In this document: positions 9,918 to 19,048 of the stretch, piece by piece
Numbering within the stretch: the stretch's first letter is position 1
Layout of the letters: each line of letters starts with the position of its first letter
Assembly (NCBI GenBank): GCA_016201045.1
Contig: JACQDM010000002.1
Coordinates: 124,001 to 188,000 of the forward strand
DNA from: Afipia sp.
GTDB taxonomy: Bacteria; Pseudomonadota; Alphaproteobacteria; Rhizobiales; Xanthobacteraceae
DNA: 64,000 nt
Reading direction: 5' to 3'
Made by a program: the position numbers and the translations under genes
The notes under the pieces: generated by a model
The model's database searches: none
The model's input: only the letters and a program-made list of their open reading frames with translations
What the model was told of the DNA's origin: nothing

Positions 9918-11263
9918 CCGAGATGCCGGCTGAAAGGCCAATTACAGGAAAGGACGAAAGTCACGGCGTGTCGTTCCGTGACGCGTTCGTTGTGTGGGCC
10001 AGGGTTGCGATGCTGAGTTTCGGCGGCCCCGCCGGACAAATCGCAGTGATGCATCGTATCCTTGTCGATGAGAAGCGCTGGATTTCCGAGAGCAGATTCT
10101 TGCATGCGTTGAACTACTGCATGCTGCTGCCGGGGCCGGAGGCGCAGCAGCTTGCGACTTATATCGGCTGGCTGATGCATCGCACCGCAGGCGGTATCAT
10201 GGCCGGCGGGTTGTTCATCCTGCCCGGTGTCATCGCCATCATGGGCTTGAGCTACATCTATGCGGCGTTCGGCAATGTGGGTTTTATCGAAGCGCTGTTT
10301 TTCGGGCTGAAGGCGGCGGTGCTTGCCATCGTCATTCAGGCGGTGGTGCGCATCGGCAAGCGTGCGTTACGCAACAAAATCATGATCGGGCTTGCGGTTG
10401 TCGCATTTGTCGGAATCTTCTTTTTCAATGTGCCGTTTCCGGCCATCATCATCGCTGCCGGATTGATCGGCTTCATCGGTGCGAAATCGGGACGGCCGGA
10501 ATTCGAGGCGGTCGCGCATGGCGGCGGCAAGCAGACGGCGCTGGTCGATAATCTGTTGACCGACGAGTTGCCCGAACATGTGCGCCCGAGCGTGGCGCGC
10601 GCATTGAAAGTCAGCGCGATCTGGTTGTTGCTCTGGCTGGTGCCGGTCGCCGCATTACTGCTCGCGCTGGGGCAGGCCAATGTATTCAGCCAGATCGCGA
10701 TCTTTTTCTCGAAGATGGCGATGGTGACGTTCGGCGGCGCCTATGCGGTCCTCGCCTATGTGGCTCAGCAGGCGGTCGATCACTATCACTGGGTCAACCC
10801 GCGCGAGATGCTGGACGGGCTCGGCATGGCGGAGACGACGCCGGGTCCGCTCATCATGGTGTTGCAATTCGTGGGCTTCATGGCGGCGTTTCGCGATGCA
10901 GGCGCGCTGCCGCCGATGCTGGCCGGGACGCTCGGCGGACTATTGGCGACATGGGTGACGTTTACGCCCTGCTTTCTCTGGATATTCCTCGGGGCTCCCT
11001 TCATCGAGGCTTTGCGCGGTAACAAGGCGCTGGCCGGCGCTTTATCAGCAATAACAGCAGCAGTCGTCGGCGTGATTCTCAATCTGTCGATCTGGTTTGC
11101 TATCCACACTGAGATCAAACAAAAACCCCGCCATTTGCGGCGGGGTTATAGTCGGGAGGAGAGAGCAGACACGCTCTCGAGAAAACCCGTTAGGCTGGAA
11201 TGCGCTCTTCGTGCTCGTGCGGCTCGCGCAGCACGTAACCGCGGCCCCACACCGTCTCGATGA
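9914..11263 (+). CDS. chrA: Chromate transporter ChrA, with unusual C-terminal extension
   Basis: ChrA (CHR family) exports chromate at the inner membrane. Both homologous halves are visible: [16 protein letters not shown]...[11 protein letters not shown] in the first and [20 protein letters not shown]...[17 protein letters not shown] in the second, with about ten membrane segments. The conserved part ends near SIWFAIHTE (position 11115). The frame then continues through a hairpin that serves ctrA and 74 bp into the antisense of ctrA, adding about 45 basic residues not typical of the family. A small indel that removed the natural stop is possible. The GTG start overlaps the upstream gene. Confidence 0.88.
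   Translation: MTEMPAERPITGKDESHGVSFRDAFVVWARVAMLSFGGPAGQIAVMHRILVDEKRWISESRFLHALNYCMLLPGPEAQQLATYIGWLMHRTAGGIMAGGLFILPGVIAIMGLSYIYAAFGNVGFIEALFFGLKAAVLAIVIQAVVRIGKRALRNKIMIGLAVVAFVGIFFFNVPFPAIIIAAGLIGFIGAKSGRPEFEAVAHGGGKQTALVDNLLTDELPEHVRPSVARALKVSAIWLLLWLVPVAALLLALGQANVFSQIAIFFSKMAMVTFGGAYAVLAYVAQQAVDHYHWVNPREMLDGLGMAETTPGPLIMVLQFVGFMAAFRDAGALPPMLAGTLGGLLATWVTFTPCFLWIFLGAPFIEALRGNKALAGALSAITAAVVGVILNLSIWFAIHTEIKQKPRHLRRGYSREERADTLSRKPVRLECALRARAARAARNRGPTPSR
11121..11150 (-). terminator. Rho-independent terminator for ctrA
   Basis: Nine-base stem AACCCCGCC / GGCGGGGTT with loop ATTTGC. Read on the minus strand it is followed by TTTGTTTG, so it terminates ctrA, 40 bp after its stop. It lies inside the extended chrA reading frame. 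Confidence 0.8.
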
Positions 11264-11891
11264 AGTTACGGCCTTCTGAGGCGTTCGCGAGCTTCTTGCG
11301 CAGTTTGCAGATGAACACGTCGATGATCTTGAGTTCAGGCTCGTCCATGCCGCCGTAGAGATGATTGAGGAACATCTCCTTGGTGAGGGTGGTGCCCTTG
11401 CGGAGCGAGAGCAGCTCGAGCATCTGGTATTCTTTTCCGGTGAGATGCACGCGCTGGCCGCCGACTTCGACCGTCTTGGTGTCGAGATTGACGACGAGAT
11501 CGCCGGTCTGGATGACCGACTGTGCATGACCCTTGGAGCGGCGGACGATCGCGTGGATGCGGGCGACCAGTTCGTCCTTGTGGAAAGGCTTGGTCATGTA
11601 GTCGTCGGCACCGACGCCGAGACCCTTGACCTTGTCCTCGATACCGGCGAGGCCGGAGAGGATCAGAATGGGTGTCTTGATTTTGGAGACACGCAGCTGC
11701 TTGAGAACATCGTAGCCGGACATGTCCGGGAGGTTCAGGTCGAGCAGGATGATGTCGTAGTCGTAAAGTTTACCGAGATCGACGCCTTCTTCTCCGAGGT
11801 CTGTCGTGTAGACGTTGAAGCTCTCGGATTTGAGCATCAGCTCGATCGACTGCGCAGTGGCGCTGTCATCTTCTATCAGCAATACGCGCAT
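11190..11891 (-). CDS. ctrA: Cell cycle master response regulator CtrA
   Basis: The 233-residue OmpR-type regulator matches CtrA throughout: [20 protein letters not shown] at the N-terminus, phospho-acceptor Asp51 in [14 protein letters not shown], and a winged-helix domain with [20 protein letters not shown] and GRGYVLREP. It controls cell cycle, division and motility genes by binding TTAA-N7-TTAA sites. The C-terminus ends in IPA rather than the AA degradation tag known from Caulobacter. SD GGGGA precedes the ATG. It is divergent from fliI over a region with several GANTC and TTAACC sites, and the relay gene chpT is nearby. Confidence 0.95.
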   Translation of the reverse strand: MRVLLIEDDSATAQSIELMLKSESFNVYTTDLGEEGVDLGKLYDYDIILLDLNLPDMSGYDVLKQLRVSKIKTPILILSGLAGIEDKVKGLGVGADDYMTKPFHKDELVARIHAIVRRSKGHAQSVIQTGDLVVNLDTKTVEVGGQRVHLTGKEYQMLELLSLRKGTTLTKEMFLNHLYGGMDEPELKIIDVFICKLRKKLANASEGRNFIETVWGRGYVLREPHEHEERIPA

Positions 11892-11993
11892 GCCAGTCCC
11901 CTATAGGTCGCCGCTGTGGGCGTCAGGCCGGCCGCATATCTGCGGCACTGGAAAAACGCCTTTGCACAACTGATTCGGATCCTGACGAGATAT

Positions 11994-12000
11994 GGTTAAC
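11994..12000 (-). promoter_or_regulatory. CtrA half-site upstream of ctrA
   Basis: GTTAACC on the minus strand, about 105 bp upstream of the ctrA start; the distal half (ATCA instead of TTAA at the N7 spacing) is degenerate. It is a candidate for CtrA autoregulation, as known in other alphaproteobacteria. Confidence 0.4.
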
Positions 12001-12207
12001 AAATGCTGATTCTGGTCTGCAAGCTCAATCGTGCAATTTTTGTCGAATCGCCCTAAGATGTTGCGTACAGGCAGCTTTTCTAACCGTATCCGTTCGTAAT
12101 CCACATTAAGAGTCGGGCCTAACCGACTCTCGCGACTCACCCTTTTTTCTGAAGGGCCAGGCGCTCTCAGTCATCAAAGACAGTGACGTAATGATTAACG
12201 ATGCGGG

Positions 12208-12222
12208 TAAACACAGGGTTAA
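12208..12222 (+). promoter_or_regulatory. CtrA-like box upstream of fliI
   Basis: TAAA-N7-TTAA, one base off the CtrA consensus, 57 bp before the fliI start. A separate TTAACG lies just upstream at 12195-12200. Confidence 0.4.
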
Positions 12223-12278
12223 GGGATGGTGCCGGAATCGTCGAAATTTAAGGTTTTCGCAATGAAGGCAGCTTTTGC

Positions 12279-13607
12279 GTGAAAGCGCTCGCCGAGCAGA
12301 TCACCGATTTGGACGGTGCCACGATTTACGGCCGCGTCGTCGGCGTGCGCGGACTGATGGTGGAGATCGCCGGTCCCATTCACGCAATGTCGGTCGGCGC
12401 GCGTATCGTCATCGAGACCGGCACAAATCGATTCATTCCGTGTGAAGTCATCGGTTTTTCCGGCAGCAACGCCGTGGTGATGCCCTTTGCGGGACTCGAA
12501 GGCGTGCGGCGCGGCTGCCGCGCGGTGATTGCGAACGCAGCGAGCCAGGTACGCCCATCGGCGTCATGGCTCGGACGCGTGCTGAACGCGATGGGCGAGC
12601 CAATCGACGGCAAGGGGCCGCTGACCCAAGGTGCGGAGCCGATGCCCTATCGAAATTCGCCGCCGCCTGCACATTCTCGCAAGCGCGTCGGCGAGCCGCT
12701 CGATCTCGGGGTGCGCGCGCTCAACACATTCCTCACCTGCTGTCGCGGCCAGCGCATGGGCATCTTCGCAGGCTCGGGCGTCGGCAAATCCGTGTTGCTG
12801 TCGATGCTCGCGCGCAATGTGGACGCGGATATTTCGGTGATCGGTCTGGTCGGCGAACGCGGCCGCGAAGTGCAGGAATTTTTGCAGGACGATCTCGGCG
12901 AGGAAGGCTTGGCGCGCTCGGTGGTGGTCGTCGCGACGTCCGACGAACCCGCTTTGGCGCGGCGGCAAGCGGCTTACTTGACGCTCGCCATCTCCGAATA
13001 TTTCCGCGACGAGGGCAAGGACGTGCTGTGCCTGATGGATTCCGTCACGCGCTTTGCAATGGCCCAGCGCGAGATCGGCCTGTCTGCTGGCGAACCGCCG
13101 ACCGCCAAAGGCTATACGCCGACGGTGTTCACGGAATTGCCGAAGCTGCTCGAGCGCGCCGGTCCCGGCATGGGCGAGGGCACGATCACCGGCATCTTCA
13201 CGGTTCTGGTCGATGGCGACGATCATAATGAGCCAGTCGCGGACGCCGTTCGCGGCATTCTCGACGGCCACATCGTGATGGAGCGTGCCATCGCCGAGCG
13301 CGGACGCTACCCGGCCATCAACATTCTGAAGTCGGTTTCGCGCACCATGCCGCGCTCGGCCGATCCGGCGTTCCTGCCGATTATCACCAGAGGCCGTCAG
13401 GTCATGGCGACCTACGCCGACATGGAAGAACTGATCCGGCTGGGGGCCTACCGGGCGGGGTCCAGCGCCGAGGTCGATGAGGCCATCCGGCTTCATGAGC
13501 CCCTTGAGGACTTCTTAAGGCAGGCCAAGGACGAGGCCACGGGGCTGGGGGAAGGATACCGTCGTCTGGAGGAAATATTGCAGGTTCCTCAAGCGGTTGA
13601 ATCTTAG
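12279..13607 (+). CDS. fliI: Flagellar export ATPase FliI
   Basis: The 442-residue protein is the ATPase of the flagellar type III export apparatus. It has an N-terminal beta-barrel domain, Walker A in [12 protein letters not shown], Walker B in [21 protein letters not shown], the type III ATPase signature, and a C-terminal helical domain that contacts FliJ. The GTG start overlaps the stop of a six-codon upstream frame (GTGA); whether that frame is translated is unknown. fliJ follows 127 bp downstream. Confidence 0.94.
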   Translation: MKALAEQITDLDGATIYGRVVGVRGLMVEIAGPIHAMSVGARIVIETGTNRFIPCEVIGFSGSNAVVMPFAGLEGVRRGCRAVIANAASQVRPSASWLGRVLNAMGEPIDGKGPLTQGAEPMPYRNSPPPAHSRKRVGEPLDLGVRALNTFLTCCRGQRMGIFAGSGVGKSVLLSMLARNVDADISVIGLVGERGREVQEFLQDDLGEEGLARSVVVVATSDEPALARRQAAYLTLAISEYFRDEGKDVLCLMDSVTRFAMAQREIGLSAGEPPTAKGYTPTVFTELPKLLERAGPGMGEGTITGIFTVLVDGDDHNEPVADAVRGILDGHIVMERAIAERGRYPAINILKSVSRTMPRSADPAFLPIITRGRQVMATYADMEELIRLGAYRAGSSAEVDEAIRLHEPLEDFLRQAKDEATGLGEGYRRLEEILQVPQAVES

Positions 13608-13734
13608 ATTTTGGAAACGGAACGCTAACTTTGTCGCGCCATGATCCCGCCATCTGTGTCCGACCGGAAGGGCCCTTGCGGGATGCCGGTCACTGTCCCG
13701 CTGAAAATTTGGGACTTCTGGGGAGTATGAGTCG

Positions 13735-14154
13735 ATGAAGTCACGAGAAACGCTGATCCGGCTTAAGAAATTTCAGGTCGACGAGAAGCGCCGCCGCGTC
13801 GCCCAAATCGAGGGGATGATCGCCGATTTCCAGCGCATGTCCGTCGATCTTGAGCGTGAAATCCAGACCGAGCAGGATCGCGCCGGTATCCAGGATCCGT
13901 CCCATTTCGCCTATCCGACCTACGCCAAGGCGGCCATCCAGCGTCGCGAGAACCTGACCCGCTCCGCCGACGAATTGCGGGTGCAGCTTGAGGAAGCCAA
14001 AGCGCTTCTCGGCGAGGCCTTCGAGGAACTGAAGAAGGTGGAGCTGCTCGACGAGCGCGATCAGGCGCGCGAACGGGCCGAGGAAAATGCCCGCGAACAG
14101 GCCGACATGGACTCCATCGGATTGATGCGCTCGCAGATCGGCGCGCTGGCCTGA
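13735..14154 (+). CDS. fliJ: Flagellar export protein FliJ
   Basis: The 139-residue protein is almost entirely charged coiled coil (LKKFQVDEKRRRVAQIEGMI, then LRVQLEEAKALLGEAFEELKKVE), as in FliJ, the stalk that links the FliI ring to the FlhA export gate. It has the family's typical length and lies after fliI, ending at a strong terminator 45 bp downstream. Sequence conservation in this family is low, so position adds much to the call. Confidence 0.85.
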   Translation: MKSRETLIRLKKFQVDEKRRRVAQIEGMIADFQRMSVDLEREIQTEQDRAGIQDPSHFAYPTYAKAAIQRRENLTRSADELRVQLEEAKALLGEAFEELKKVELLDERDQARERAEENAREQADMDSIGLMRSQIGALA

Positions 14155-14198
14155 CGCCAGGCCGACCTCATCCGAAAGTCATCGTTTCGAGATCAATG

Positions 14199-14228
14199 AC
14201 CCGAGCCCGTTGGCTCGGGTTTTCTTTG
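14199..14228 (+). terminator. Rho-independent terminator after fliJ
   Basis: Stem CCCGAGCC / GGCTCGGG (14200-14207, 14212-14219), loop CGTT, followed by TTTTCTTTG. Confidence 0.85.
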
Positions 14229-14385
14229 TCTGCCGTTCCGGATTCTGGACCCTGAGAGGGTGGACCGGCCCTCCGCAAGATGTGATACGAATGGCCAAAT
14301 CTTTCTGAACCAAGCCTCGGCGATCAAGAGGCGCTGGCAACATATTCCTGCGTGATTTGAAGACTATGAAGTTCAAGGACGATGA

Positions 14386-14943
14386 ATGCTGACGCCGGCT
14401 GAACTGATCTGGCTGCTCGCATCGGTTGCGAAGGGCGATGAGGCTGCTTTCGAGCGGCTCTATCAGAACACGCGCGCGAAACTCTTCGGCGTGGTTCTCC
14501 GTATCTTGCGGCGTCAGGACCTTGCTGAGGAAGTCATTCAGGAGGCTTACGTCAAGATCTGGAACAGCGCGGGACAATTCAATCCCGGTCTGGCGTCCCC
14601 GATCACCTGGATGGTTTCGATTGCGCGGAACCGGGCGATCGACGTGGTGCGCAAGCGCACCGAGACGTCGATCGAGGAAGAGCCTGCGGCGATGGAAGTC
14701 GCATCCGACACGCCCGAGCCTCTGGCGCGGCGCGAGATGACGGAAGAATTGAAGCGCATTCTCGAATGCGTGGGACAGTTGGATCCGGAGCGGCAGAAGC
14801 TGGTTCTGCTCGCCTATTACAACGGCTGGAGCCGCGAGCAGCTCGCCGAAAAGTTCGATACGCCGCTGAACACGGTGAAGACGTGGCTGCGGCGAAGCAT
14901 GATCGAGATTCGTGAATGTCTCGGTCTGGACCTGGTGAGATGA
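14386..14943 (+). CDS. ECF-type RNA polymerase sigma factor
   Basis: The 185-residue protein has sigma region 2 (YQNTRAKLFGVVLRILRRQDLAEEVIQEAYVKIWN, TWMVSIARNRAIDVVRKR) and region 4 (QLDPERQKLVLLAYYNGWSREQLAEKFDTPLNTVKTWLRR), with no region 3, as in ECF factors of the SigK/RpoE type. It overlaps the start of its anti-sigma gene by four bases (ATGA), so the pair is translationally coupled. The signal it responds to is not evident. Confidence 0.92.
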   Translation: MLTPAELIWLLASVAKGDEAAFERLYQNTRAKLFGVVLRILRRQDLAEEVIQEAYVKIWNSAGQFNPGLASPITWMVSIARNRAIDVVRKRTETSIEEEPAAMEVASDTPEPLARREMTEELKRILECVGQLDPERQKLVLLAYYNGWSREQLAEKFDTPLNTVKTWLRRSMIEIRECLGLDLVR

Positions 14944-15989
14944 CGTACAGCGAAGACCACATCGCGCTCGCGGCAGAATACGCACTCGGCACCCTCGATG
15001 CCGACGAGCGTGCTTTGGTCGAGACCATGATGATCGTCGATCGCGGTTTCATGGACGTGGTCGCGGCATGGGAGCACAAGCTCGCCCCGCTGCATCAGAT
15101 GGTCGGGCCGATCGAGCCGCCGCCGCATGTCTGGGACAACATCAAGGCCGCCGCGGGACTGACCGGAAAACAACTCCCGATGTCGGAAATGCCAAAATTC
15201 GTCGAGCCGCCGCAGGTTGAGGACGAGGCATCCGCCTATGTCCCCGAAATGCCGCCGCCCAGCTACGGACATCTTGCGCCACCGGAAGCCGAGATTGCGC
15301 GCGCAAGAGCGGAGCTTGAAGCGGCTGCACGCGCATCGCAGCCTCAAAGGATCGAACCCGAGATTTCGGTCGCGCCTGTTCCGCCGCCAGAAGCTGTTGC
15401 GCCACCGCCGCCGCGCATCGAACCCGAGCGGTCCAACGTCGTCGACATGTCGAGCCGCCGCCGCGGCGCGCCGGTCTATGGCTTCCTGATGACGGCCGTT
15501 GCCGCATCGCTCGCCGCTGTCGTTGCGCTTCAGGCGTATCGGCCGGAGCTGCTTCCCGAACAGTTGCGCATCAAGCCGAAGATTCAGACCGTCGAGATCA
15601 AGACGCCGCCGCCTCCGGCTGGCGCGCAGTACGTTGCGCTGCTGCAACAGGACACTTCTTTGCCTGCGTTTATTCTGACGGTCGATACCGCGACCAAGAA
15701 TTTCACTGTCCGCAAGGTCGGCGCGGTGGCGGAGCCGGGCAAGAGCTACGAGTTGTGGCTGATTTCCGACAAGCTGCAGAAGCCGCGTTCGCTCGGCGTG
15801 ATCGGTAACAGCGACTTCACGATCCGCCCGTCGCTTGCCGCCTACGACAACGACACGATCAACAAGGCGACTTACGCCGTGACAGTGGAGCAGGAAGGCG
15901 GCTCGACGTCCGGCGCGCCGACATCTGCACCCATTTTCACCGGCAAGCTCGTCGAGAGCGTGCCGTCACTGCCGGCCACCAACCGCTAA
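14940..15989 (+). CDS. Membrane anti-sigma factor, RskA family
   Basis: The 349-residue protein has an N-terminal anti-sigma region (IALAAEYALGTLDADERALVE), a Pro/Glu-rich linker with many PPP and VAP repeats, one membrane helix near residues 180-200 (VYGFLMTAVAASLAAVVAL) and a periplasmic RskA domain (YELWLISDKLQKPRSLGVI). RskA proteins hold their partner ECF factor at the membrane until proteolysis. No HxxxCxxC zinc motif is seen in the N-terminal region. The linker is longer than usual. Confidence 0.88.
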   Translation: MTYSEDHIALAAEYALGTLDADERALVETMMIVDRGFMDVVAAWEHKLAPLHQMVGPIEPPPHVWDNIKAAAGLTGKQLPMSEMPKFVEPPQVEDEASAYVPEMPPPSYGHLAPPEAEIARARAELEAAARASQPQRIEPEISVAPVPPPEAVAPPPPRIEPERSNVVDMSSRRRGAPVYGFLMTAVAASLAAVVALQAYRPELLPEQLRIKPKIQTVEIKTPPPPAGAQYVALLQQDTSLPAFILTVDTATKNFTVRKVGAVAEPGKSYELWLISDKLQKPRSLGVIGNSDFTIRPSLAAYDNDTINKATYAVTVEQEGGSTSGAPTSAPIFTGKLVESVPSLPATNR

Positions 15990-16011
15990 ATTCCTCAGCT
16001 TAGGACAACAA

Positions 16012-16039
16012 AAAACCCCCGTGGGGAGCGGGGGCTTTT
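16012..16039 (+). terminator. Rho-independent terminator after anti-sigma gene
   Basis: CCCCC (16016-16020) pairs with GGGGG (16030-16034), followed by CTTTTC. It ends the ECF operon. Confidence 0.65.
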
Positions 16040-16124
16040 CGTTGACTCAGACTTGGGGACTCTGAGCAATCACGAGGCGACTTCGGGGGGCGGGGAAGAG
16101 TGCCTCATGAGTTCGAAAATTCTG

Positions 16125-16328
16125 TCAGCGGATCACCCGCTGGTCGGAGTTAGCCGTGATGACCGTCTTGGTAGCCTTCACCACCGGAATGGACGCCTGC
16201 GCGTAGCTGTCATCGGACGTCACGCGCGCTGAAATTCCGGCGCCCGCGACACCGATCGCGGCCACAAGCGCCACCACCACGATCTTGAGGTGGGTCATAC
16301 GGTCGGCGCTGTAAAACGAATGGTTCAT
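16125..16328 (-). CDS. Small membrane-anchored or exported protein
   Basis: The 67-residue protein starts MNHSFYSADRMTHLKIVVVA, with a single hydrophobic segment at about residues 14-33 and a short polar tail. A strong GGGAGAG precedes the ATG. It resembles short hypothetical proteins I associate with Bradyrhizobium relatives, from memory only. The N-terminal HSFYSADR block before the hydrophobic helix would be cytoplasmic if the helix is a membrane anchor. Function unknown. Confidence 0.65.
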   Translation of the reverse strand: MNHSFYSADRMTHLKIVVVALVAAIGVAGAGISARVTSDDSYAQASIPVVKATKTVITANSDQRVIR

Positions 16329-16626
16329 CGCACTCTCCCGTCTGCTGTGGGCCGAACATTGGTTTGTTCTTTGGCCGCCGGTTCAACGTCTCGCTGCTCT
16401 CAACGTAGACCTCGGGCTTTTGTTTCCTAGGGGGTCTCACAAACCAGTGAATTGTGTTGAGGCCGCCCGATGCACCCAAAATGCCAGAAAAATTTCCGAG
16501 GAAAGTCAGGGTGTTCCAAAACCGGCGCGATCACAGGGACAGGTTTGCTGACCCAAGAGGAATCGCAGAAACCCCTTGTCTGTGGTCGTTTTGTCGCAGC
16601 CGGAAGCCCTGTTTGGGCCCCGCCGC

Positions 16627-18753
16627 CTACACGCTGCCGACAGTTTTCAGCCGTGCGCGCGGATGAATTTCGGCTTGCGACAGAACCGTTGTTTGCGCGC
16701 GGAACCGTTCGACCAGTGAGCGCACGAACGGACGTATCGCAGCAGACGTGACCAGTACCGGACCTTCGCCTTCGCGCGCGGCCTGCTCGAATTTCTCGCG
16801 GACCGCCGCCATGAACTCGGACAACTTCGAAGGCTGCATCGCGAGGCTGCGTTCTTCGCCGGTGCCGATGATGGATTCGGCGAACGCCTGTTCCCATTTC
16901 GCGCTGAGCGCGATCAGCGGCAGATATCCGTTGATCGACGTGTTCTGCGCGCAGATTTGCCGCGCAAGCCGCGCGCGGACGTGTTCGACGAGCGTTGCCG
17001 GATTGCGCGAGAAGGCGAGCGCATCCGCGATGCCTTCGAGAATCGTCGACAAATCTCTGATGGACACGCGCTCGGCGAGCAGCAGTTGCAGCACGCGCTG
17101 GATACCGGACACGGTGATCTGGCTCGGCACGATATCCTTGACCAGTTCGCTCTGCTCCTTCGGCAGTTCCTTTAGCAGCTTCTGAACTTCGCCATAGGAC
17201 AACAAGTCCGACATGTTGTTCTTGAGCAGTTCCGTGAGATGTGTGGAAAGCACGGTCGGGGAATCGACGACGGTGTAACCCTTAAGCGAGGCTTCTTCCT
17301 TGAGCGATGCTTCGACCCACGTCGCAGGCAGACCGAACGTCGGTTCGGTGGTGTGAGTGCCCGGCACGTCGACCTGATTGCCTGCGGGGTCCATGACCAT
17401 GAACTGATTGGCCCAGATGCGGCCGGTGCCCGCGTCCACTTCCTTGATCTTGATGACGTAGGTGTTGGCCTCTAACTGCACGTTGTCGAGGATGCGCACC
17501 GCAGGCATCACGAAACCCATTTCGATCGCGAGCGAGCGCCGCAGCGCCTTGATCTGCTCGGTGAGGCGGTCAGTCCCGTCCGGTCCGTTGACCAGCGGCA
17601 GCAGCGCGTAGCCGAGTTCGATCTTGAGGTCGTCGATCTTGAGCGCCGTGGAGATCGGCTCCTCAGCAGCGGCTGCAGCGGCAGCCGCTGCGGGTTCGGC
17701 TGCAACGCGCGCTTCCTCGACCTTGGCCGCGCGGTTGCGGTTCTGTGCAGTCCAGGCGAGATAGCCGGCACCACCACCGAGCAGCAGAAACGGAATCATC
17801 GGAATGCCGGGCAGCATCGCCAGTACCAGCATGACGCCCGACGACATGCCGAGCGCCTGCGGATAGCCGGAGAGCTGCCTCATCATCGCCTTGTCGGCAG
17901 CGCCGCTGACGCCGGCCTTCGACACAAGCAGACCTGCGGCGGTCGAGACGATCAGCGCGGGGATTTGCGTGACGAGACCGTCGCCGACGGTGAGCAGGGT
18001 GTAGGTCTTGGCCGCATCGCCGAAGCCCATGCCTTGTTGGGCGATACCGATGATCATGCCGCCGAGTACGTTGATGAACACGACGAGCAGGCCGGCGATG
18101 GCATCGCCGCGGACGAATTTCGAGGCACCGTCCATCGCGCCGAAGAAACCGCTTTCGTCTTCCAGTTCCTTGCGGCGCTGCTTGGCGGTCTTCTCGTCGA
18201 TCAAACCTGCGGACAGATCGGCGTCGATCGCCATCTGCTTGCCGGGCATCGAATCTAGGTGAAAGCGTGCCGCGACTTCGGCGATGCGGCCCGAACCCTT
18301 GGTGATGACGACGAAGTTCACGATCACCAGAATTGTAAAGACGATGATGCCGATGACGAAATTGCCGCCCATCACGAAATTGCCGAACGCCTCGATCACG
18401 TGACCGGCGGCGGCGGTGCCTTCGTGACCGTGAGAGAGGATGAGGCGGGTCGAGGCGAGATTCAGCGACAGACGCAGCATGGTCGAAATCAGCAGGATGG
18501 TCGGGAACGCCGAGAACTCCAGCGGCGCCTGAATGAACAGTGCAGTCATCAGGATCAGGATCGACAGCGTAATCGAGATCGCCAGAAACAGATCGAGCAC
18601 CACCGATGGCAACGGCAGGATCAGAACGACGAGGATGGTCAGAACGCCGAAGGCCAGCGCGAGATCGCCGCGCTTGAGCATCGTGCCGATATCGGAAAAA
18701 TTCGGGAATGAAGAAGAGGGCGCGCTGCCCGAACCTGCCGTCACATCAACCAT
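16627..18753 (-). CDS. flhA: Flagellar export gate protein FlhA
   Basis: FlhA is the major membrane component of the flagellar type III export gate. The 708-residue product has about eight membrane segments in the N-terminal half, including the FHIPEP-like signature region (VVITKGSGRIAEVAARFHLDSMPGKQMAIDADL), and a large cytoplasmic domain ending in SQAEIHP. The frame extends to 18855; the ATG at 18753 with GAGG nine bases upstream gives MVDVTAGSG and is preferred. It stands alone in this window, 171 bp downstream of a CtrA-type box, and is convergent with the upstream small gene region. Confidence 0.93.
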   Translation of the reverse strand: MVDVTAGSGSAPSSSFPNFSDIGTMLKRGDLALAFGVLTILVVLILPLPSVVLDLFLAISITLSILILMTALFIQAPLEFSAFPTILLISTMLRLSLNLASTRLILSHGHEGTAAAGHVIEAFGNFVMGGNFVIGIIVFTILVIVNFVVITKGSGRIAEVAARFHLDSMPGKQMAIDADLSAGLIDEKTAKQRRKELEDESGFFGAMDGASKFVRGDAIAGLLVVFINVLGGMIIGIAQQGMGFGDAAKTYTLLTVGDGLVTQIPALIVSTAAGLLVSKAGVSGAADKAMMRQLSGYPQALGMSSGVMLVLAMLPGIPMIPFLLLGGGAGYLAWTAQNRNRAAKVEEARVAAEPAAAAAAAAAEEPISTALKIDDLKIELGYALLPLVNGPDGTDRLTEQIKALRRSLAIEMGFVMPAVRILDNVQLEANTYVIKIKEVDAGTGRIWANQFMVMDPAGNQVDVPGTHTTEPTFGLPATWVEASLKEEASLKGYTVVDSPTVLSTHLTELLKNNMSDLLSYGEVQKLLKELPKEQSELVKDIVPSQITVSGIQRVLQLLLAERVSIRDLSTILEGIADALAFSRNPATLVEHVRARLARQICAQNTSINGYLPLIALSAKWEQAFAESIIGTGEERSLAMQPSKLSEFMAAVREKFEQAAREGEGPVLVTSAAIRPFVRSLVERFRAQTTVLSQAEIHPRARLKTVGSV

Positions 18754-18923
18754 CGTCGCCGCCTCATTCCGTCCGTGGCGCTCGCGGGCGCCAAACGTTT
18801 TCGCGGCGGCCGTGGGGCCCCCGGTCGGGAAGTGGCTCACTGCACTCGCTTCCACAGGGGTACCCCCGCTTGAGACGACTGACGAAACGCGACTTCACCC
18901 GGCAAAATTTGCCCGGTGTATGG

Positions 18924-18940
18924 TTAGTAAAGGGTTAACG
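18924..18940 (+). promoter_or_regulatory. CtrA-type box upstream of flhA
   Basis: TTAG-N7-TTAACG: one mismatch to TTAA-N7-TTAAC. It lies between divergent flhA and the MFS gene, 171 bp from the flhA start, consistent with CtrA control of a flagellar gene. Confidence 0.55.
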
Positions 18941-19048
18941 GTGGCCGTTTCGGCCTCTATGTCACAGGCTTGGACGAACGCGATTCCGGCATAGCCCTTA
19001 TCCCGCTACGCGCTTGACCCGGTTTGACGCGCCGCCCAAGGTGTCGCC

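Larger units (their letters stand above)
11892..12278. promoter_or_regulatory. ctrA-fliI divergent regulatory region with seven GANTC sites
   Basis: This 387-bp gene-free region holds seven CcrM-type GANTC sites: 11972, 12008, 12045, 12110, 12125, 12134 and 12235 (first bases). About 1.5 are expected by chance. It also has an inverted repeat AGTCGG-N6-CCGACT (12111-12128) built around two of them. A six-codon frame, ATG at 12262 to TGA at 12280-12282, overlaps the fliI GTG. Confidence 0.65.

Noticed and set aside
12564-13496. Minus-strand ORF opposite fliI
   Set aside because: Antisense shadow of a well-conserved ATPase gene; no ribosome site or domain.
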